Part shown: piece by piece, positions 29,750 to 40,300 of the stretch | Position numbering within the stretch: position 1 is the first letter of the stretch | How the letters are laid out: every line of letters begins with the position of its first letter | Source of the DNA: Rugalucina vietnamica | Lineage: Eukaryota; Mollusca; Bivalvia; Lucinida; Lucinidae | Assembly (NCBI GenBank): GCA_964017185.1 | Contig: OZ024874.1 | Coordinates: 15,557,957-15,621,956 of the forward strand | Direction: 5' to 3' | Length of the DNA: 64,000 nt | Position numbers and translations under genes: made by a program | The notes under the pieces: generated by a model | What the model was told of the DNA's origin: nothing | Seen by the model: the letters and a program-made list of their open reading frames with translations, nothing else | The model's database searches: none

Positions 29750-30120
29750 GCGTTTTGAACTTAGCCAATTTTCATTCACTTTACATATTGAACCATGGCA
29801 TATAGTGCCTACTTCGTGAAATCAACTCCTTCAAGAGTTTACAGTATATCTTTGAAATATTTTACAGTTATCTTTCAGACATATTGAAGATGTGCATGAA
29901 GATTTTTCTTGGTGATGAATAATGGTTACCGGTGTTACAGCGTTTTCAACATGGCAAACTTTCGTTCACTTTACATATTGAACTATGGCATATCGTGTCT
30001 ACTTTGTTAAATCAACTCCTCCTAGACTCTTCAGTGTATCCATTTAATACTTTTCAATTAGCATTCAACCATATTGCAGATGTGCATGAAGATTTTTCTT
30101 GATGAAAAATTGTTAAAATA
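29635..30120. repeat. Tandem repeat, about 190-bp unit, with a 42-bp A run
   Basis: The phrase CATGAAGATTTTTCTTGGTG recurs near 29682, 29897 and (diverged) 30086, with related flanking blocks (CTTTACATATTGAAC, ATCAACTCCT) in each unit. The first unit contains a pure A run at about 29705-29745. Confidence 0.7.
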
Positions 30121-30311
30121 CTTTGTAACTAGCAAACAGGGTTTACAAGTTATCACCTTGCGGGGGTGGGGTATACTGTAAGCCTTGCTTGCAGCCATTT
30201 TCTTGATTCCTCATGTTTTACTAGTGAACCACCGCAGACCTTTCTATTGGACTCTGTTTAAAGAAGCTACCTTGTATTCATCTTCACTTACCCCTATTGT
30301 AATACTTCTAG

Positions 30312-30644
30312 CTGAAGAAGGATTTCATGCGAACATTTCGTGTTGGCCACCCACACCCTATGTCGACAGTACGACATCAAGTACAACCGAACCAACGATT
30401 GCAACAAATCCATTGACAGACACGCCATCGTCATCAACTGCTGTGAGTTCAACAGATGACATAAGGTCATCCACTTCCACGGTTATATCTTCATCAAATA
30501 CATCAGCTGCGCTTGTCGCAGAACCAAACGTTGAAGAGGAGTCAACAGCTGAACACCTCCCGTCAGCCTTCTCTAGTACGCCGTCTGATACCGACACCGA
30601 TTCGTTGACATCTGTCCCGCAAATTCCAACTTCGACTTTATCAG
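30312..30644 (+). CDS. Exon: Ser/Thr-rich extracellular stalk
   Basis: A pyrimidine-rich tract and TAG acceptor (30309-30311) precede an open segment ending at TCAG|GTACTG. Starting phase needs one base from the previous exon, which the exon at 1750-2148 supplies. About 111 residues: GFHANISCWPPTPYVD, then a mucin-like stretch of Ser and Thr (e.g. STTSSTTEPTIATNP) expected to be O-glycosylated. It ends one base into a codon, exactly matching the start of the transmembrane exon at 31090. Gene identity not recognised. Confidence 0.65.
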
Positions 30645-30662
30645 GTACTGATGTAGAATATT

Positions 30663-30753
30663 ACCCAGCAGGCACATGACGCCAAAATGACGTCATATCA
30701 ACGTCGATGTGACGTTGATATGACGTCATTTTGGCGTCATGTGCCCGCTGGGT
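30663..30753. repeat. Near-perfect hairpin (MITE-like) with CRE-like palindromes
   Basis: Two 43-bp arms (30663-30705 and 30711-30753) are complementary at 42 of 43 positions with a 5-base loop. Each arm contains ATGACGTCAT. The hairpin begins 18 bp after the splice donor of the stalk exon. Confidence 0.85.
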
Positions 30754-31089
30754 GTTAAGTAAAACATTCAGCATTAACATGTTGATCCAGTGACTGTTAA
30801 CTCAATGATTATCACCGTTCGACTGTCACTAGCAATTTCATTTTAAAATCGTGGCTGCAAGTTCACTTGCACTAAATAATATCACCTTGTACGCAAGTTA
30901 ATACAGAAAATAAAATTAATAAATGAATGAAAAACAACAATCAATAAAGTTAAGATTCCAGCAGTGGCTTGCTCATATAATCATATCACATTTTCACATT
31001 CGGATAAATATTGTGTACAAGTAACCGTCCGTATATCTATCAGAATCCGCCACGATAAGGGTTCTAGCGACACGATTTGCTTATTTCAG

Positions 31090-31165
31090 TGATCATAGGA
31101 AGTGGCTTGGCAGCAGGACTTTGTCTTGGTATTTTGCTTCTGGTGGTTGTCATCTGTTGTCTGAG
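31090..31165 (+). CDS. Exon: single transmembrane helix
   Basis: 76 bp between TTATTTCAG and CTGAG|GTGCGT. It codes VIIGSGLAAGLCLGILLLVV followed by VICCLR, a classic type I membrane anchor. Incoming phase 1 and outgoing phase 2 match the flanking exons at 30312-30644 and 32122-32632. Confidence 0.78.
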
Positions 31166-31217
31166 GTGCGTATGGTAGACATTTATCTGTTTTTGTTTTA
31201 TTGTGTTTTTCTATTTG

Positions 31218-31240
31218 TTGTTGTTGTTGTTGTTGTTGTG
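31218..31240. repeat. (TTG)n microsatellite
   Basis: Seven to eight TTG units in the intron between the transmembrane and cytoplasmic exons. Confidence 0.8.
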
Positions 31241-31344
31241 TTTTCGAATGAGTTTGTACAGGCTCGTTTACACGTGTAAGAAAAATGACATGTGGACAGT
31301 CGGTGCTACATTGCAAATTATTTCATCGAAACATAAATTGCTTA

Positions 31345-31613
31345 TCATCAGGAAAACATGTCCGTGCAATGGATACTCCCTTAAACCCCACTTTTACATA
31401 GAAAAAACTGGATTTTGGAGTGGTTTACCTATTTCTCTTATTTTTGCATCTAAACATAGATTGTGGGTACTCGTTAGCGAGGCGGTTCTAACGTTTACCC
31501 ACATTCCATGTTTTGAGCAAAAATAAGAAAAATATCAAAAATTTTCTGCTGAAAATTTTCATGTTTTACAACTTTAAAAATCTCTGTATATTGTATGGGC
31601 ATGTTTTCGTAAT
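31345..31613. mobile_element. Palindromic MITE, family A
   Basis: Starts ATCAGGAAAACATG and ends GCATGTTTTCGTAAT, with an internal CGAGGCGGTTCTAACG and CCACATTCCATGTTTTGAGC block. Same family as ten copies in and around RABL3. Confidence 0.75.
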
Positions 31614-31749
31614 ATACTGATAGCTATACCAAACTTGAGGCCAAAACAAGTGACTTACAGCATGACCATGTTGAGAAATCTATAGTTACAATTATTGCAG
31701 AGTGTTGACCCAGTGTAAAAGTGGATTGAAAGATGTTGCAAGTAGAAAA

Positions 31750-31800
31750 GGGTACAAGTAGGCAGTGATCAGGAAAAGGCGCAATCAGAAAGAATTACTC
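31750..31800 (-). repeat. Retroelement 3'-extremity fragment
   Basis: GGTACAAGTAGGCAGTGATC through GCAATCAGAAAG matches the extreme 3' end of the 19245 family. It is followed by A-rich sequence (31810-31884) instead of the rest of the repeat. Confidence 0.65.
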
Positions 31801-31808
31801 CCCTTTAA

Positions 31809-31809
<1 letters not shown>

Positions 31810-31849
<40 letters not shown>

Positions 31850-31884
31850 AAGAAAGAAAAAAAAAAAAAAAAAAAAAAAAAAAA
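31810..31884. repeat. A-rich simple repeat
   Basis: A run broken by a short GAAAGAAAG segment; low-complexity sequence in the last intron of the membrane-protein gene. Confidence 0.8.
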
Positions 31885-32121
31885 CGAATTGAAAAGCCAA
31901 CATGTCTATCAACATAGATCACCCTCGACAATTAACATAAATTCAGTGAAGTTTATGGCGTTGTTTACCGTTTCGTAGCAAATGTTATCGTTTACCATTA
32001 AAGCATATTGTAGCTCTTTTCACATAGTGCAAATTCTATTGTACCAAATCAAGATAAATGATAAATTATTTTAAGCTCGTTTCGAATTTAAATATGTTGC
32101 ATCTTTTTTTCTTTTTTTTAG

Positions 32122-32632
32122 AACAAGGAACAAGAAGAAGAAAACAACGAAAAAGAAACGAACCAAGGCATCCCACAATCCGTCGTCAAACAACTTTCAT
32201 AACAATCTCGTCCAACCAACAAATCACGAACCGAACGACTTGCACGATAACTATCACGACAATTATGTAGAACCGAACAACTTCCATAATGATTATTTCG
32301 AGCCTAGCGCAGATAGTCGTCAGTACGATACTGGCGAGTATTCTACAATATCCGAATTTTACTCATACCCTTCAGATTTTTCCTGGGTTAGAAGCTCTGA
32401 AAATGCGCCTAATCGCGTCTATGGTAGTACCAACGATGAAACATGCCTTAAACAAGTTGTTGACCCTCCTTTGTCTAAAGGGTACTCTTTGGCCAAGACG
32501 CCAAAGCAAATTAGGTTTGCTGACAGGACAGACACTGGGTCTGTTAATTCATACTTGAAACCATTGTCAAAGGCAGATATGTTGACAACTGTAGATCGTA
32601 AGAATGGATACAAACAGTTCTCAACTGACTAG
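32122..32632 (+). CDS. Terminal exon: cytoplasmic tail of membrane protein
   Basis: A strong polypyrimidine tract and TAG acceptor end at 32121; two bases carried from the previous exon complete an Arg codon. The tail begins RTRNKKKKTTKKKR, a basic stop-transfer sequence straight after the membrane helix, then about 155 polar residues with repeated Asn/His/Tyr motifs (HDNYHDNYVEPNNFHNDYFEP) and tyrosine contexts such as YSTI and YSYP that could be phosphorylated (inference). TAG stop at 32630-32632; a possible AATAAA lies at 32934. Family unrecognised. Confidence 0.75.
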
Positions 32633-32794
32633 AGACTTTACAAATACTTTTGTTTCTATATAGTCCTATTATATTGGTTGTTTTGTGTTTTGGTGTTGGG
32701 TTTTGGAGCTGCTTGCACCTTGCATTTTTGTGTGTTTGGTTGGGTTTGGGTGGCTGGGTGGCCGCCTGTTGGGATGTGGCTGCTCGCTAGACTT

Positions 32795-32935
32795 AAGATT
32801 TGTTCTTCGTATGTTTGGTATAGGTACCTGATTGTCAATTTAGTTTTTCCCAACTCGATTTTTTGAGTGGGTTTTCTTACTGAATGCACCATTTCCTGAT
32901 CAATGCCTATTTGACCTTTGCATATATTTCCGTAA
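32795..32935 (+). repeat. Diverged retroelement 3'-end repeat, opposite orientation
   Basis: Reverse-complement similarity to the 19245 family: TATAGGTACCTGATTGTCAA, TTTTTCCCAACTCG and CCTGATCAATGCCTATTTG correspond to its 3' segment. Older and more diverged than the other copies. Confidence 0.6.
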
Positions 32936-33656
32936 TAAAATACTGGACACGAACTGGTTGAAAAATGCCACAAAATGTGTCATCCGATGCGCATCGGAAA
33001 ATGGCATTCCTGGTTGCAGGATACTGGTATCTGTAAATAGTAAATAACTACCCCGTAACCAAAAATAAACCGATTTTACCGATCTTGAAAGTTTCTATTT
33101 TACTGTAATTCTCTGTGATTTATGTTGCCAAAACTAAAGGGTCACTGATGATGCCTTAGTAGCCGATACCGAGATATGGTAAGACAAGTTTTCTCATGAC
33201 AACAGATCAGTGCACAACACAAGATGTTGAGGCATGTTTTACTGCTTTTCCAGCATCAGCATCATTTCCTTGATGGCAATATCAGGCTGCAAAGCACCAC
33301 AGTCGACCGACAACAATTCTTTAATCTGACCAGCAATATGCCGACTTTGGTGCTGAGAAATCAGGCTTTTTTCCTCCTGAAGCACTACAGCAAGAGCCTG
33401 GAGAGATTTTGGTGCCAGTATTCCATTAAAGACCATATCATGCTGTCCCAGAATGTGTAACACTTGTTCAGCGGGAGGCATGTCTGGTGGATGGGTTGCC
33501 TAGTCCTTGACCTCAACGTTGTACCGACGTAGGTAATATTGGCTAATACTGGGGAGATTTCATCTGACATTGTCCTCCTAGTACCAACGATGGTACTGGT
33601 GCTGAAAATGCTTTACAACAGGTTTGCTCACCTCAGTGTGTGCACTGTACAGCTGT

Positions 33657-33872
33657 GAGGCCCTCCCAGGGGTTTTGGGTATTCAGGGAGAGGGTTATTT
33701 ATTTTCAGGGATTTGGGGAGAAGGGTCATTTATTTTCAGGGATTTGGGGAGAAAGCATAGTTTTAGGGAGCAGGGAGCAGGGGGCTGAGGAAAAACATTT
33801 TAGGGAGCTGGGGAGAAAGGTCATTTTTCTTTCAGGGAGCAGGGAGCAAACCCCCCCCCCTGGGAGGGCCTC
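33657..33872. mobile_element. 216-bp MITE with 6-bp target duplication
   Basis: Inverted ends GAGGCCCTCCCAGGGG and its complement are flanked by AGCTGT on both sides (33651-33656, 33873-33878). The interior is a run of degenerate TTCAGGGAG / GGGGAGAAAGG words. Confidence 0.75.
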
Positions 33873-33907
33873 AGCTGTTCATGAGAAAATGTGTCTATGG
33901 AGACATG

Positions 33908-34332
33908 TGTAACGAACAGGCGAGCCAAGCCACAGAAAACCCCATCGGTGGAAAAGCATGCTCATCCACCAAGGGTGGTTTACTGCGCTATATACCCAAC
34001 ACTTACTCAATTCACAAAGTCTCGAGTTTGAAATTTGCACATTTCCAAGGGAGGCAATCCCATTACATTACTCTCCCCTCCGAGAAGACTCGCCCCGAGT
34101 CTTGGCCTGGGGACTACATGGGTAAGGCAACTCCATTCTGGCTGTTGTCATCATCCCACCGCTGCCACCAAATGTAACGAACAGGCGAGCCAAGCCACAG
34201 AAAACCCCGTCGGTGGAAAAGCATGCTCATCCACCAAGGGTGGTTTACTGCGCTATATACCCAACACTTACTCAGTTCACAAAGTCTCGAGTTTGAAATT
34301 TGCATATTTCCAAGGGAGGCAATCCCGTTACA
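33908..34332 (-). mobile_element. TRIM (miniature LTR retrotransposon)
   Basis: Two 160-bp LTRs (33908-34067 and 34173-34332; four mismatches) enclose only 105 bp. Flanking CATG on both sides is a 4-bp target duplication. LTR ends are TGTAACG and CGTTACA (CATTACA in the left copy). On the minus strand the internal part starts with TTTGGTGGCAGCGGTGGGA, a primer-binding site like that of the Gypsy element at 15712-25386, and ends with a purine tract GGAGGGGAGAG. It has no coding capacity, so it must be mobilised in trans. Confidence 0.85.
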
Positions 34333-34610
34333 CATGGTTATTGTGTGAAAAAGCTCCAGTGACAACTGATGCACAAATTGAACGATATGGCAATTTTGTG
34401 AAACATGGAGGGGCGACCAGTCAACTTTCACATTGATTTTTGAAGCTTCTTTAAGTGCCATCATCTCAAATAAGCCCTCATTTGAAAGATAAAAAGTCGC
34501 TTTATGATGATATGGAGTTCATATTTCATGAAATATAACAGTTCTTGTGTTACAGGTCCTCAAACACATTTCCTTAACTTTTTTTTGTTGAGTATATAAA
34601 ATTACTTCGG

Positions 34611-34614
34611 AAGT

Positions 34615-34645
<31 letters not shown>

Positions 34646-34648
34646 GAG
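34611..34648. repeat. (GT)n and G-run microsatellite
   Basis: A TG dinucleotide run followed by about 18 G residues. Confidence 0.85.
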
Positions 34649-34979
34649 GGTAGGCTTTTATCGGGTTTAAAGGCACCAATCCCCAACCCATGTCTATGTT
34701 ACATGGGCATGTTTTCGTATTTGTGACATACGTTTCCAATTTATTGAGTGGTAACCTGTCTGCTCGTCGATGGTGCTTCCTTATGTTTATGATGATACCG
34801 GAAAACTTAACACAAACATTTACTCTATTTCTATGTTGATGTGAGGACGCTCAAAGTCTTTGAGGATACTCAATCTAACTTCGGATGAAAAAAGTTTGTT
34901 TTTCAACGTATCTCTTAGCCGCACAATCGTAAAATTTGCCAAGATTAATGAAATTTAACTCCGCACAAGTTTACATGTA

Positions 34980-35175
34980 AAAAAGTACAAATGGGCAATG
35001 ATCAGGAAATGGCGCAATCAGAAAGACATTCCCACTCCATAAACTGAGGGGTGGGGAAAATCTAAAATGACACTTTGGTACTTATACCATGCCGAGTGAG
35101 CAGCTATTCCCCAATAGGCGGCCACTCAGTTACCCGAACTGAATTAAAAATATGAAAACGTACATAAACATGCGG
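34980..35175 (-). repeat. Retroelement 3'-end fragment
   Basis: GTACAAATGGGCAATGATC, GGAAATGGCGCAATCAGAAAG, GCCGAGTGAGCAGCTATTCC and GGCGGCCACTCAGTTACC match the 19245 family. It lies about 370 bp upstream of the RABL3 start codon. Confidence 0.7.
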
Positions 35176-35385
35176 GTTTAAATGAATAAAAATGTACCAT
35201 CTGCCTTTTATTTGATAAATAATGCGCTTTAATGCTATTCTAATCCACTAAGCGCCACCTTTTGCGCCCCTTTGAGCTTCTTCACGCCACTTTGCGCTAA
35301 TTTACTGTATATAGTGGCATCATTTTTGTTTTTACATGACGCAAATATAATGTGGAAAAGGTAATTATATTTATATGCTATCTTC

Positions 35386-35500
35386 CCTAGGGGCGAAACG
35401 ACTAATGGGGGCGAAACGACTAGGGGGGAAACGACTAGGGGGGAAACGTCTTGGGGGCGAAACGACTAGGGGAGGAAATGGTTTGGGGGCGAATCGTCCC
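35386..35500. repeat. GGGGGCGAAACGACTA tandem repeat upstream of RABL3
   Basis: About seven degenerate units of roughly 16-17 bp occupy the presumed promoter or 5' UTR, ending 48 bp before the RABL3 ATG. The array is open in the RABL3 frame and would code GAKRLGGKRLGG-type sequence from an ATG at 35375. Confidence 0.8.
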
Positions 35501-35548
35501 GGATTCCTCAGTATGCCAAAGCGTTCAGTAACCCAGATCGTAGCTACG

Positions 35549-35594
35549 ATGGCAAACATAGAAAAGGTGAAAATTCTCGTTGTTGGCGATTCTG
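35549..35594 (+). CDS. RABL3: RABL3 exon 1
   Basis: Codes [15 protein letters not shown] plus one base; donor TCTG|GTTAGT. It carries the first strand and the start of the P-loop. Confidence 0.88.
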
Positions 35595-37296
35595 GTTAGT
35601 TAAAACTACACATAATCGTTTGATTTATGTTCTGAACAACTTCTTCGATGTCAAATTAATCCATGTCAACCACACAATATTGAACAATCGGCTTTCAAAA
35701 ATTCACCTCAAAGAAAACAGATTTCGCATGTACCAGTAATTCGGACAAGAGCTATGAAATTTTATTTTAATCAGGGTCTCTATAGACACCTACAGTGCTA
35801 TTGTTTACATTATTTGACCTTGACCTCGATGACCTAGTGCGCGTTGCATTGTGGTTGAAACTTTCACTTCCGGGTGGCAAATCAATTTCCGGTTCAATGT
35901 TGTTTACATACATTAGTTATTGATTACTAATAATATTTGGCATAAATTTGTATTCATTAATTTGTTTGCTCTTTTATAAATAATTTCATTTTTAACACCT
36001 TCTTGAGCGTCTCAAGACCCTAAATGATGTTTGAACCGCGCGAACAAAAATATGTATTACTTAGATATTATTTATAATTGATTAACAATTTGCGCCAACC
36101 ACGCGTCCACGTCTCTGCAATCAGACTAAAAATCATTCAAAGTGGAAAAAAGGTAAAAAAAAAAATTATATAAATAAATAGTTCTTGGTCCTTTTTTTCC
36201 AACCTTATTCATATTTGTACCGTAGCTAGAAATAAAATTGCATTCATCTTAGCGCTTTTTTATGAATGAAAGTTTCTTCACCTTTTTATCCATCTTTTAC
36301 ATTTTACTTCTTAAGAACAAGGACACTCTATCGATAGAGTGTCTTTTTAAGCCTGGCGTCCCTTTTATGGGATATAGGCAAACAGAATAGTCCCAGATGA
36401 GACGCCGCAGAACGCGGCGTCCCATCTGGGGCTATTCTGTTTGCTTAGAGAATTTTCATTAAATAATTGAATAAAATTTAAAAATCCCTCCTGATGTCCC
36501 TAAAAATGAAAGTAGACTCACCCAAATGATACTGATGAGAAAATCCATTCGTCAAATATGGGTTAACTCTTGCTCACATTATATTTAAATAATCCCGATG
36601 AAATATACAATGATAATAATCAATTTGCCAGAAAGAAGGGCGATTTCAGCTATTGAAGACAGTTTTAACTTTTATGACACACTATCTCTAATTACGATGC
36701 CCATAATCATCATTACAAAAACTTGCCCAACTTTTTTAAGGTGTAATTTTAAATGAAAACATTAATTTGAAAATTTTTGATATTTTTTCTTATTCTCGGG
36801 AGGCGGTTCTAACGAGTACCCACAATCTATGTTTTGGAGCAAAATTAAGAAAAATAGGTATACCCCTGCATACTCCAGTTTTGCTATATAAAAGTGGATT
36901 AAGGGGGTATACTTTACACGGACATGTTTTCGTGATGTGATAATCGGCTTCTTTAATTATTATATATGACGCCTTCTTCAAAGAAACGACACATTCTTGG
37001 GGTACAATATGAATGATAAGGGGATTAATGAAGTCCCCCGGGGCAGCAGGCTGGTGGGTTCAGTCAGTGACAGTCGATTAATTATCATTACATGTGTTGA
37101 CATCACTTGGATTAGCAAAAGATAATTATGATTCCAGTGTTGTAGATAAAAAATGGATACACTATACATAAAGTAATTTTAATTTGGGAATAAATCAGAA
37201 TTATTTCATGGAATGAAAATAATTAATGCAAGTGTTTTTTTTATTTATGTTTTATATATATTTCACCGCATGCAAAACAAATTTAAATTACGTGCT

Positions 37297-37363
<67 letters not shown>

Positions 37364-40300
37364 CCAAATGATGGCTTTTTCACGTTTCTTTTTGTATTTA
37401 TAAAACTTTAAAAAAAAATGATTCAAACGCGGAAATTATTGAACGTTGATTTATGATTTATACCATGGCAATATTTAATTTTTTGACTGAGATGCAAACA
37501 TTTCTAATTGACTTGTAACTGCCCTATACGTAGGTCACTTTTAGTGATAACGGGGTACCAGTTTAATTTTCTAATTCCGCACGGGAAGAAACGCCAAATC
37601 TTAAAATACTAAATTAGAAACCAGCATCAATTAATGAACAAACAGTTTGGAAATGAATTTGTTATGAATAATATTTCGACATTATTTTTACACTTTAATA
37701 CATCAAAACATTAAAGTTCATTACACATTCATTGACCCCGTCCCGAGGTTGCTTTTTTGCCACCCGGAAGTGAGAAAAGGTCATGTGATAGTCACATGAC
37801 TTACCTGTATTTTATGGACCACGTGGTTTGTGACGTATTGTTTGTACCTGTGTATAGTTCTATAGAGACCCTGTTTTAATCAATATCTGACTGTCTTTTG
37901 CATATTTAGTTCTAGAAAAAGAACTGATCAATTTCGTATTCACTACATGCTATCGGTTCTAGTTGAAGCCATGGCTATAAAAGTCAGTTACAAAATCTCA
38001 CCATTTGGATGTCAAAACAGCATGATCACATGATGTCACTGTATATTCATATTATTCCATTCATGGTACTATCAAATTACACAGTATTCCACCAAAACAG
38101 TGATAATTAGTAAAATTTCCAGTTGTTTACTTGTTCATCCAACAGAAATCAGCAAATCCATGTGCATGATGTCATGTGACATTTTGGTATACAGTACAAT
38201 CAAGTGGCAGGACAAGATTTCAGACACAGAGGTCCTGAGGAAAGCAGGGATGCAAAGCATGCATACAGTCTTAAAGCTAGCACAGCTAAGATGGACTGGC
38301 CATGTTATAAGAATGCCTGATGCGCGACTTCCAAAGAAAGTTTTCTATGGAGAACTACAGGAGGGAAAGCGCTCTCAAGGTGGCCAGAAGAAACGCTACA
38401 AAGACACCCTCAAAGCCTCTCTGAAGGATTTCGAAATACCAATGGGGTCCTGGGAACAGACTGCACAGGAGCGATCAAAGTGGCGAGGTCTCATCAACAA
38501 AGGAGCAGCTCTCTATGAAAAGAAGAGAATCTGTGAAACTGAAAGAAAGCGAAGAGAGCGCAAAGCCAAAACAAATGTGCCACCAGCAGACTCTATGACA
38601 TTGACTTGCTCTACTTGCAACCGACAGTTTAGAGCCAGAATTGGCCTAGTCAGCCATCAAAGAACTCACCAACACACATCAGCACTATTCAAGAAATAAT
38701 GATGGTCTTTCTCATTAGTGAGAGACGAACTATCATACAGTACATCACCAAAATTTTGCACCACAAAAACTGGTAGCATAGAATAGAATAGAATATTTTA
38801 TTTGGTATACAATAAGTGTTCACCACAACATACATGTAACAATAAATAACACAGCATTCCAATCAATACATTTTTATTGTGTGTTGTACACACAGATAAA
38901 CTGACTTGTTTACTTGCAGAGTATATTTTGCTTAATTTATATCTTGGGCAAGTCAAGTCGCCCCAACGACTCTGCTTTGGTATTTGAACAGAGCATACAT
39001 TTTAATTTACCTAACGGTGCAATTCCACCTTAGGGCGGATGAAGGTGATTTATGTCAGAAATTGATCAACTCAGTATCTGAAGAAAAATAAAGAATGAAA
39101 AAGATTTCTGGAGGGGGGTTCAAAGTCTCCAATGGGGAGGTGGGGGGGTCTCCTTTTTATATGCTTTGCCCTCAATTGACCCATGAAAATGAAATAAGTT
39201 GGTCCCAGAGGAGGGTTCTTTCTAGCAAACCCCCTCTTAATCTGCCACTGTACCCAGATAAACACTGTTTGCCTCTAGCAAGGGTGTTAGCCTTCAAATA
39301 AACATTAGGTAATGGCTGTTGCAGTAAAATGTTGGTGTTTGGGGTGTCAGTTCCCAGTCTTCCTGAACAAGTGTTGCCTTCAGTTACCAGAAGGGGCCTG
39401 ATTACGGGAATTGACTACCGGAATGGACATTTATATGTGTCCTGGAGTACTTTTTATTTGGTTTTTGGGGATAGACAGTCATTAGTTCGAGAATCATGTG
39501 GTTTAAGTACAGTTTGTTCGATGTGGTAGCCTATGTCAGGTGCTAGGTCACTGCTACAGTACTAGCACATTTTACTTATTTCTATTTCTGTTCACCTCTG
39601 TCTTGCTGTATAACAAACACAGTGATCTCTCTATATTTTAATCAAATAAATCTCTGAACAGTAGCCACAACACAGTCCCCGCCAATGAGCTAACTTTACC
39701 ACTCTGGGAAGTCAATTTTGCTATACTTGGTTGGATTATATCTTGGGCAAACTATCTATATGACTACAGAAGTATGTTTTTTCTGCAAATAACATATACA
39801 TGTATTTAAAGTACCAAAATCCATAGCATAATGTCAATTCCAGTTGTCAATTCCCTTAAAAGTGCTCATTCTGGTCCATTCTGGTAAAGAAACGCACTCC
39901 TGAAAAAGCCTTATTATAGGTTTCATCAAAAAGCCATTATAGGATATGCTGGTCTGCAGCTCTATGACCATATCGCAGTTGCTAATGGCGGAGGTGCAAG
40001 CATCCCTATATATCTACCATCCTGACCAACATATTCTCAATACACAAATACTGCTATACATGTACATGTAAGCATTGTTATTGCTTTAGGGTCATTATAT
40101 TTGAATCATTTTTTGGATGTCATTACCTTTTTTTGGGGGGGGGGGGGGGTGGTAAAAGTTGATTAAAATGGAGGCAACATCTCGACATGTCCAAAACTGT
40201 TGACTGGGACATTCAGCATCAATTCAAAGAAACAAACAATCTTTTTTTCTTCTTCTTTTTTATGTTTATAGATATCTTGCACACAAGATTATAATAATCA

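Larger units (their letters stand above)
33239..34464 (-). pseudogene. Unrecognised coding-like remnant interrupted by two elements
   Basis: Minus-strand peptides look protein-like but are split: EASKINVKVDWSPLHVSQNC and HIVQFVHQLSLELFHTITM (34460-34333), then, beyond the TRIM and a MITE, SDEISPVLANITYVGTT and a frame-shifted segment PAEQVLHILGQHDMVFNGIL, SLQALAVVLQEEKSLISQHQ, DIAIKEMMLMLEKQ ending at 33239. I cannot assign a family; a decayed transposon ORF or processed gene is possible. The order and joining are inference. Confidence 0.35.
35772..37873. mobile_element. 2.1-kb TIR element in RABL3 intron 1 (hAT-like)
   Basis: Ends CAGGGTCTCTATAGA and its complement; TTTTAAT flanks both sides (35765-35771, 37874-37880), a 7-8 bp duplication as in hAT elements. 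Both subterminal regions contain a CACTTCCGGGTGGCAA block in inverted orientation (near 35865 and 37755). No transposase frame seen. Nested inside are a hairpin (36368-36448), a family A MITE and a GA repeat. Confidence 0.65.

Noticed and set aside
30358-30597. 79-codon minus-strand frame
   Set aside because: Antisense shadow of the Ser/Thr-rich stalk exon, whose splice sites and phases support the plus strand.
35375-35548. Upstream in-frame ATG as the RABL3 start
   Set aside because: The extension is tandem-repeat sequence, and RABL3 homologues start at the second methionine; kept only as a finding.
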